From JBDSEG01 sp039920165 (GTDB lineage Bacteria > Pseudomonadota > Gammaproteobacteria > Burkholderiales > Burkholderiaceae_C), in the NCBI GenBank assembly GCA_039920165.1, contig JBDSEG010000131.1, forward strand, positions 1 to 10,127: a stretch of 10,127 bases of DNA, given 5' to 3'. A model generated the notes under the pieces. The model saw nothing but the letters and a program-made list of their open reading frames with translations, did not search any database and was not told the origin of the DNA. Position numbers and translations under genes: made by a program. How positions within the stretch are numbered: the stretch's first letter is position 1; every line of letters starts with the position of its first letter. Positions 5,469 through 10,127 of the stretch are shown one piece after another.

Positions 5469-6368
5469 ATGCACCCCTTGCCCGATACCCTGTGCTACCT
5501 GAATGGCGAGTACACCGAACTGCGCGACGCCAAGGTGTCGGTGCTCGACCGCGGCTTCGTCTTCGGCGACGGCATCTACGAAGTTCTGCCCGTCTATGCC
5601 GGCAGGGTGTTCCGTTTCGACGAGCACATGGCGCGGCTGGACCGCAGCCTCGGCAAGCTGCGCGTCGCCAATCCACTGACCAAGCCGCAGTGGCTAGAGC
5701 GCTGCCGCACCCTCGTCGCCGCGTTCGCGCAGCGCCCGGGCGCGGATTCCGGGAGCGGCGACCAGATGGTCTATATCCAGGTCACGCGCGGCGTCGCGCC
5801 GCGCGACCATGTGATGCCGGTCGATATCACGCCCACCGTCTTCATGATGACCGGTGCGATGAAGCCCGCCACGCCCGAGCAGCGCCACATCGGCGTCGCG
5901 TGTGTCTCGGCGCGCGATTTCCGCTGGGAGCGCGGCGATATCAAATCGATCTCGCTGCTCGGCAATGTGCTTGCGCGCCAGATCTCGGCCGACCACGGCG
6001 CGGTCGAGACGATCATGTTCCGCAACCAGTTCCTGACCGAGGCGTCGGCCAGCAATGTCTGGGTGGTGCACGAAGGCGCGCTGCTCGGCCCGCCCAAGAG
6101 CGAGCACGTGCTGGAAGGTATCCGCTACGAGCTGCTGCGCGAGCTGTGCGAGGAATGCGGCATCGCCTTCAACCTGAAGCCCATCCCCGAGGCCGACGTG
6201 ATCTCGGCCGACGAACTGCTGCTGAGCTCGGCGACCAAGGAAGTGCTTCCTGTCACCAGCCTGGATGGCGGGCCGGTCGGCCACGGTGCGTTGCGCGGCA
6301 AGCCCGGCCCGGTCTATGCGCGGCTGTACCAGGCCTACCAGCGCGCCAAGGCGACCCAGTCGATCTGA
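5469..6368 (+). CDS. dat: D-amino acid aminotransferase (fold-type IV PLP enzyme)
   Basis: A 299-residue cytoplasmic class IV aminotransferase that would interconvert D-alanine/D-glutamate and their keto acids. Family signatures are the N-terminal LDRGFVFGDGIYEVLPVY at 26-43, YIQVTRGVAPRDH at 102-114, typical of D-amino acid rather than branched-chain enzymes, and the PLP-binding lysine Lys159 in GDIKSISLLGNVLA. FLTEASASNVW supplies the glutamate that contacts the cofactor pyridine nitrogen, and LLLSSATKEVLPV lies near the C terminus. CGGAG at 5459-5463 is a convincing ribosome binding site for the ATG at 5469; the frame extends upstream but into the carboxypeptidase gene. Its position next to an enzyme that releases D-alanine fits recycling or supply of D-amino acids for the wall. 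A 4-amino-4-deoxychorismate lyase or branched-chain enzyme is less likely from the motifs. Confidence 0.88.
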   Translation: MHPLPDTLCYLNGEYTELRDAKVSVLDRGFVFGDGIYEVLPVYAGRVFRFDEHMARLDRSLGKLRVANPLTKPQWLERCRTLVAAFAQRPGADSGSGDQMVYIQVTRGVAPRDHVMPVDITPTVFMMTGAMKPATPEQRHIGVACVSARDFRWERGDIKSISLLGNVLARQISADHGAVETIMFRNQFLTEASASNVWVVHEGALLGPPKSEHVLEGIRYELLRELCEECGIAFNLKPIPEADVISADELLLSSATKEVLPVTSLDGGPVGHGALRGKPGPVYARLYQAYQRAKATQSI

Positions 6369-6390
6369 GGCCCGACAGGACCGAGAAGCG

Positions 6391-6666
6391 ATGCCTGATA
6401 TCCCGCCCGAACAGTCGCTGATCGAATATCCCTCGCAGTTCCCGATCAAGGTGATGGGGCTGAACGTGAACGGGTTCGTGCACGCGATGACGAGCATCGC
6501 CGAGCGCTTCGACCCGAGTTACAACGCCGCGACCGTCGAGCTGCGCCCGAGCAAGGGCGACAAATATCTCGGCGTGACACTCACCATCACCGCCACCAGC
6601 CGCGAGCAGCTCGACGAGCTGTACCGCACGCTGTCGACGCATCCGATGGTGAAGATGGTGTTGTGA
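6391..6666 (+). CDS. ybeD: YbeD/DUF493 family protein
   Basis: A 91-residue protein with the standard YbeD length and conserved text: EYPSQFPIKVMGLN near the N terminus and a C terminus with LTITATSREQLDELYRTLSTHPMVKMVL. YbeD folds like an ACT/RAM ligand-binding domain in structural work on the E. coli protein, but its role remains unknown. It is almost always found next to lipB, which suggests a regulatory or accessory role in lipoate assembly. The ATG at 6391 begins 22 bases after the aminotransferase stop. Its stop codon overlaps the GTG start of lipB, so the two are very probably translationally coupled. Confidence 0.9.
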   Translation: MPDIPPEQSLIEYPSQFPIKVMGLNVNGFVHAMTSIAERFDPSYNAATVELRPSKGDKYLGVTLTITATSREQLDELYRTLSTHPMVKMVL

Positions 6667-7334
6667 GCGGGCCGGTCGTACGCCGGCTCGGCCGCGTCGA
6701 TTGCGCGGCGGCGCTGCAGGCGATGCGCGATTTCACCCGCGCGCGCGTCGCGCAGACACCCGACGAAATCTGGCTGTGCGAGCATCCGCCGGTCTATACC
6801 CAGGGCGTGGCCGGCAAGGACGAGCATGTGCACGATCCGGGCGCTGTTCCCGTGCTGCGTTCGGACCGCGGCGGCCAGGTCACCTACCACGGGCCGGGGC
6901 AGGTCGTGGCGTATGCCTTGATCGACCTGCGCAGGCTCGGCATCTACGTCAAGGAATATGTATTCCGGCTCGAGCAGGCCCTGCTCAAGACGCTCGAAGC
7001 CTTCGGCGTCACGGGCCATCGCGTGGCCGGGGCGCCGGGCATCTATGTCGAGCTGGCCGAGCCGTTCGGCCATGCGGTGCGGGCGCATTCGGTCGGCGCG
7101 GGCTTTGCCGGCCTCGGCAAGATCGCCGCGCTCGGTGTCAAGGTGAGCCGCCACTGCACGTACCACGGCGTGGCATTGAACGTGTCGATGGACCTGCGGC
7201 CTTTCGAGCGCATCGACCCCTGCGGCCAGCCGGGGCTGAAGACGATCGATCTTTCTACAATCGGCCTCGATGTTTCCTGGGACGAGGTCGCGCACACCCT
7301 GTCCGGCAAGCTCGCCATCTACCTGAATGCCTGA
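6663..7334 (+). CDS. lipB: LipB, octanoyl-[acyl carrier protein]:protein N-octanoyltransferase
   Basis: LipB moves octanoate from acyl carrier protein to a lysine of lipoyl domains or GcvH in the cytoplasm, the first step of lipoate synthesis. The 223-residue protein shows RGGQVTYHGPGQ at 69-80, the catalytic Lys153 in GKIAALGVKV, and the catalytic Cys187 in RIDPCGQPG. Between GAPGIYVE (about 123-130) and the lysine motif there is an insertion of roughly 15-20 residues (AEPFGHAVRAHSVGAGFAG) compared with E. coli LipB; I associate this with Burkholderiales. The start is a GTG overlapping the ybeD stop codon (GTGA), chosen because the protein then begins just before the conserved region. The end overlaps the lipA start by eight bases. 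Catalytic residues are all present. Confidence 0.94.
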   Translation: MSGPVVRRLGRVDCAAALQAMRDFTRARVAQTPDEIWLCEHPPVYTQGVAGKDEHVHDPGAVPVLRSDRGGQVTYHGPGQVVAYALIDLRRLGIYVKEYVFRLEQALLKTLEAFGVTGHRVAGAPGIYVELAEPFGHAVRAHSVGAGFAGLGKIAALGVKVSRHCTYHGVALNVSMDLRPFERIDPCGQPGLKTIDLSTIGLDVSWDEVAHTLSGKLAIYLNA

Positions 7335-8349
7335 GCCGATGACCACCGCCACTTCCGAAGCCACCTCCGGCACCACTTCGACCGCCGCGCCGCCCTACGA
7401 CGCCGGCGCCAAGCAGAAGGCGCAGGCGAAGACGGCGCGCATCCCGATCAAGATCGTTCCGGCCGAGCTGCTGAAAAAGCCCGACTGGATCCGCGTCAAG
7501 GCGGCCTCGCCCACCAGCCGCTTCTACGAGATCAAGCAGATCCTGCGCGAGCACAAGCTGCACACGGTGTGCGAGGAAGCCTCGTGCCCGAACATCGGCG
7601 AGTGCTTCGGCAGCGGCACCGCGACCTTCATGATCATGGGCGACAAGTGCACCCGGCGCTGCCCGTTTTGCGACGTGGGCCACGGCCGGCCCGACCCGCT
7701 CGATGCCGACGAGCCGATGAACCTGGCCCGGACGATCGCCGCGCTGCGTCTGCGCTATGTGGTCATCACGAGCGTCGACCGCGACGATCTGCGCGACGGT
7801 GGCGCGGCGCATTTCGTCGAATGCATCCGGCGCACGCGCGAGCTGTCGCCGCAGACCCGGATCGAGATCCTCACGCCTGATTTCCGCGGCCGCATGGACC
7901 GCGCGCTCGAGATCCTGAAGCAGGCGCCGCCCGATGTCATGAACCACAACCTCGAGACCGCGCCGCGCCTGTACAAGCAGGCGCGCCCGGGCTCGGACTA
8001 CGCGTATTCGCTCAACCTGCTCAAGCGCTTCAAGGAATTCGCGCCCGCCGTGCCGACCAAGAGCGGGCTGATGGTCGGTCTCGGGGAGACCGACGAAGAA
8101 ATCCTGCAGGTGATGCGCGACATGCGCGAACACGGCATCGACATGCTGACGATCGGCCAGTACCTGGCGCCCAGTGGCCACCACCTGCCGGTACTGCGCT
8201 ATGTCCACCCCGACACCTTCAGGATGTTCGAGGCGCAGGCGCGCGAGATGGGCTTCACGCACGCTGCCGTCGGGGCCATGGTGCGGTCGAGCTACCACGC
8301 CGATCAGCAGGCGCATGCGGCGGGCGTGAGCGATACGCTGCCGATCTGA
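7327..8349 (+). CDS. lipA: LipA, lipoyl synthase (radical SAM)
   Basis: LipA inserts two sulfur atoms at C6 and C8 of protein-bound octanoyl groups, completing lipoyl cofactors for 2-oxoacid dehydrogenases and the glycine cleavage system. The 340-residue protein has the auxiliary [4Fe-4S] cluster motif CEEASCPNIGEC (Cys82, 87, 93), the radical SAM motif CTRRCPFCDVGHG (Cys108, 112, 115), and the C-terminal RSSYHA whose serine is the unusual fourth ligand of the auxiliary cluster. ITSVDRDDLRDGGA and ILTPDFRG are also typical. About 35 residues of Thr/Ser/Ala-rich N-terminal extension precede AKQKAQAKTARIP, as in many Burkholderiales. The ATG at 7327 overlaps lipB; an in-frame ATG at 7339 (336 residues) is an equally possible start. 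The gene ends inside a perfect inverted repeat. Confidence 0.95.
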   Translation: MPEPMTTATSEATSGTTSTAAPPYDAGAKQKAQAKTARIPIKIVPAELLKKPDWIRVKAASPTSRFYEIKQILREHKLHTVCEEASCPNIGECFGSGTATFMIMGDKCTRRCPFCDVGHGRPDPLDADEPMNLARTIAALRLRYVVITSVDRDDLRDGGAAHFVECIRRTRELSPQTRIEILTPDFRGRMDRALEILKQAPPDVMNHNLETAPRLYKQARPGSDYAYSLNLLKRFKEFAPAVPTKSGLMVGLGETDEEILQVMRDMREHGIDMLTIGQYLAPSGHHLPVLRYVHPDTFRMFEAQAREMGFTHAAVGAMVRSSYHADQQAHAAGVSDTLPI

Positions 8350-8368
8350 CGGGCACCCGTCAGATCGG
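8341..8368 (+). terminator. Perfect 13-bp inverted repeat on the lipA stop codon; probable 3' stem-loop between convergent genes
   Basis: CCGATCTGACGGG (8341-8353) and CCCGTCAGATCGG (8356-8368) are exact reverse complements separated by two bases, so about 12 bp would pair around a GCAC loop. The lipA stop TGA (8347-8349) lies in the left arm. A second GC-rich symmetrical element (GCCGGC, GGC, GCCGGC at 8371-8385) follows at once, and the convergent gene ends at 8386. No T tract follows on either strand, so it is not a canonical intrinsic terminator. It may act as a bidirectional barrier or a 3'-end protector for both transcripts. Confidence 0.6.
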
Positions 8369-8385
8369 GCGCCGGCGGCGCCGGC

Positions 8386-9540
8386 TTACAGGCTCTTCGA
8401 CAGCTCGAACATCAGCGCCGACGGCAGCGAGGCCGACAGCGCGTGGCGGCCGACGCGCGCCATATTCGTCTCGCTGAACGCCGACATCTGGAACGACTCG
8501 CCTTGTTCGACGATCTCGATGAATACGAATTCGGGCAGCTCGGTGCTGACCTGTTCGCGAAAGACCTGGAAGCGATCGTCGAGTTGCGCCGAGTCGACGA
8601 CGATCGCGTGCGGCAAGCCCTCGCGGCAGAAATCGGTCATCTCGTCGACCGAGGCGACGAAGTCGACGATCAGGCCCATGTTGCCGATCGCGCCGCGGAT
8701 CTGAGCGCGCAAATCGCGCTGCGACGTGACGACCAGCACATGGCTACCCGCGAGCGGCTTCGAGTTCGACGAGGGCGCGAATCCTTCGTCGATCTCCATC
8801 GTCGTCACGCCAGCGATCTCGGCGCTCGCGGTGCGCGGAAATTCGATGCTGAGGGCGGTATGGACCGCATCGTCGTGGCGTTCGAGCGGCAGGCCCATCG
8901 TCGTCGCGGTTTGCTGCAAGAAGCGCCAGGTGAGTGAATCCAGCCCGGCCGACGGATCGACGGACGCGGCCGTCGACTTCGGCTGGTCGGCCAGGCGGTG
9001 GGCGAAGCGGCAGTTGAGCACGGCGTGCGCCGGCCAGGTCTTGATTTCGATCTGGAATTCGATCTGCGAGCAGGCGTTGGCAAGGGCCCAGTCCAGCGTG
9101 GTGTTGAGCAGGCTGAACAGCAGCGACGCATCGACGATCACGTCGGCCGGCTTGAGCGAGGGCTTGAGCGCGATGCCGCGTGCCTGGGTCTCGCGCGCGC
9201 GGTGCGCAAGAACGCCCTTCAGCGTCTCGGCCAGCTGCAGCCGCTCGTGCGACTGGCGCAGGCGCCCGGACGCGAAGCGCGCCAGCTGCTGGCCGAGCAT
9301 GCCGGTCTGGCGCGCGCGATCGACCTCGTCGCGCAGCGCGCGCAGGCTCGTCCGGTCGATCCGGCCGGTGGTGGTGAGGGCGTGAATGCGTTCGAGCGCG
9401 GCGGTCAGCGGGCCGGCGATCTCGGCGCCGATCTGCGAGACGAGGTCTTGCCAGCGCTGCTGGTCGGAACGATGTTCGTCGGTATGGGTGGACGACGTGG
9501 CGCCCCTAGGGCTGCGGTGGATATCGGCCATTGAATTCAT
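8386..9540 (-). CDS. Degenerate hybrid histidine kinase/receiver-like protein (pseudokinase)
   Basis: The 384-residue protein (start at the ATG complementary to 9538-9540) looks like a histidine kinase fused to a receiver domain, but with the catalytic residues gone. At 35-50 the text QIGAEIAGPLTAALER lines up with the H-box SHELRTPLTAI with Ala39 in place of the phospho-accepting His, while Glu40, Pro44 and Leu45 remain. At 139-155 SLLFSLLNTTLDWALAN resembles the N-box helix of the ATPase domain, and 199-235 recalls the end of that domain without a GxG box. Residues 266-384 resemble a receiver: SHVLVVTSQRDLRAQIRGAI lacks the paired acidic residues, Asp316 in AIVVDSAQ sits at the phosphorylation position, and the usual conserved Lys is replaced near Ser371. 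No membrane helix or signal peptide is seen. Alternative starts are 9531, or 9633 (415 residues); no clear ribosome binding site decides. Function unknown; the domain reading is by eye. Confidence 0.6.
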   Translation of the reverse strand: MNSMADIHRSPRGATSSTHTDEHRSDQQRWQDLVSQIGAEIAGPLTAALERIHALTTTGRIDRTSLRALRDEVDRARQTGMLGQQLARFASGRLRQSHERLQLAETLKGVLAHRARETQARGIALKPSLKPADVIVDASLLFSLLNTTLDWALANACSQIEFQIEIKTWPAHAVLNCRFAHRLADQPKSTAASVDPSAGLDSLTWRFLQQTATTMGLPLERHDDAVHTALSIEFPRTASAEIAGVTTMEIDEGFAPSSNSKPLAGSHVLVVTSQRDLRAQIRGAIGNMGLIVDFVASVDEMTDFCREGLPHAIVVDSAQLDDRFQVFREQVSTELPEFVFIEIVEQGESFQMSAFSETNMARVGRHALSASLPSALMFELSKSL

Positions 9541-9678
9541 GCTGTGCCGCGGACAGGACTGGTTGCGAACTCGGGAGGGCAGTGTGTTCCTCATCCTCGG
9601 GGCGGACCAGCGCGGATTTGGCGATTCCACCAAGGTCGGGGGGTGAATTCGACCGATTCCGTGCGGGATCGCGCGCCC

Positions 9679-10127
9679 TCAGACAACGCTGAGCAGGATC
9701 CGCACCAGCGCATCCGGTTCGCTCACCATGGCGTCGTGGCCGGTCGCGATCTCGTGCACGGTCCAGCCGGGCTGAGCGCCCACGCGCTCGCGTATCGGGG
9801 CAATCGTTGCCAGCGCCGGGGTGGTGCAGTCGACGAAGGTTCGCGGCAAGGCCGCCCAACGCTGCGCATCGAAATCGAGCGGCGCGTCGTACACGCCGCC
9901 GGGGTGGGGCGTCTGCCGCCGCGCGACCCAGGCGTGATCGGCGCCGGTGAGGCCGAAGATCGACGGATCGGGCGGAGGAATGAAACCGGTCTGCGCGATC
10001 GCGGCGCGGCGCGCAGCTTGCGTCGCTGCGGGCTGCGCGCTCGACCAGCATTCGCCGGAAAACGGAACCACGGCGTCGATGTAGACGAGATGGCGTACTC
10101 GGCCGACGAGTGCATCGGCGGCGCCGG
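9679..10127 (-). CDS. Alpha/beta hydrolase, C-terminal part (cut by window edge)
   Basis: The frame is open from the right edge to the TGA complementary to 9679-9681, giving about 148 residues with no proper start, so the N-terminal part including the nucleophile serine lies outside. The text VRHLVYIDAVVPFSGECWSS is the usual strand and loop after the nucleophile elbow in salicylate-esterase-like alpha/beta hydrolases, and the catalytic histidine is in VHEIATGHDAMVSEPDALVR near the C terminus. The middle, with TGADHAWVARRQTPHPGGVYDAPL, fits the cap region of that group. A GTG complementary to 10069-10071 could start a shorter frame, but the conserved residues upstream of it show the gene continues. 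It lies about 139 bp upstream of the degenerate kinase gene on the same strand. Substrate is unknown. Confidence 0.8.
   Translation of the reverse strand, partial: GAADALVGRVRHLVYIDAVVPFSGECWSSAQPAATQAARRAAIAQTGFIPPPDPSIFGLTGADHAWVARRQTPHPGGVYDAPLDFDAQRWAALPRTFVDCTTPALATIAPIRERVGAQPGWTVHEIATGHDAMVSEPDALVRILLSVV

Noticed and set aside
8443..8937. Plus-strand open frame opposite the degenerate kinase gene
   Set aside because: It is Arg/Asp-rich shadow text without family features, and the minus-strand frame shows coherent domain-like organisation.
9506..10051. Minus-strand frame of 181 codons overlapping the right-edge hydrolase
   Set aside because: It is a shifted shadow: the hydrolase frame carries recognisable catalytic-histidine and strand motifs, and this one is Arg/Ala-rich noise.
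1..10127. Mobile elements, CRISPR arrays, prophage or defence genes
   Set aside because: No transposase, integrase, direct-repeat array or attachment-site pattern was seen; the gene content is housekeeping.

Overview
This is an ordinary chromosomal stretch of a GC-rich Betaproteobacterium, most likely from the Burkholderiales. The signs are strong GC bias at third codon positions, the gene order dacA-like / D-amino acid aminotransferase / ybeD / lipB / lipA, a LipB with the family insertion before its active-site lysine that I associate with Burkholderiales, and a LipA that starts its conserved part with AKQKAQAKTARIP. I see no mobile element, CRISPR array, tRNA or rRNA.

Layout. Minus strand, 1-1390: the N-terminal part of a CorA-type divalent cation transporter (cut by the window edge), preceded by hemB (porphobilinogen synthase), which reads in the same direction. 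Between hemB and the next plus-strand gene lies a 255-bp divergent gap (1391-1645). It holds the most interesting object in the window: a promoter-like site, a series of stable hairpins and an intrinsic terminator, all on the plus strand. Together they predict an undescribed structured RNA of about 106 nt, or a leader attenuator. Plus strand, 1646-4211: a HemJ/UPF0093 membrane protein, a VanZ-family membrane protein, a thioredoxin-fold [2Fe-2S] ferredoxin and a small alpha/beta hydrolase. Plus strand, 4292-8349: a tight five-gene cluster for cell-wall D-alanine metabolism and lipoate synthesis (DD-carboxypeptidase, D-amino acid aminotransferase, YbeD, LipB, LipA), with overlaps at ybeD/lipB and lipB/lipA. 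A perfect 13-bp inverted repeat sits on the lipA stop codon. Minus strand, 8386-10127: a degenerate hybrid histidine kinase/receiver protein lacking the key catalytic residues, then the C-terminal part of another alpha/beta hydrolase cut by the right edge.

How the genes fit together. HemB makes porphobilinogen early in heme synthesis, and HemJ oxidises protoporphyrinogen near the end, so the divergent hemB/hemJ pair flanks the RNA candidate with two heme genes. The DD-carboxypeptidase releases D-alanine from peptidoglycan and the aminotransferase interconverts D-amino acids. LipB transfers octanoate from acyl carrier protein to lipoyl domains and LipA inserts the two sulfurs. All intergenic gaps are under 300 bases. 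Start sites, promoter calls and RNA structures were read by eye. No homology search or folding program was run.
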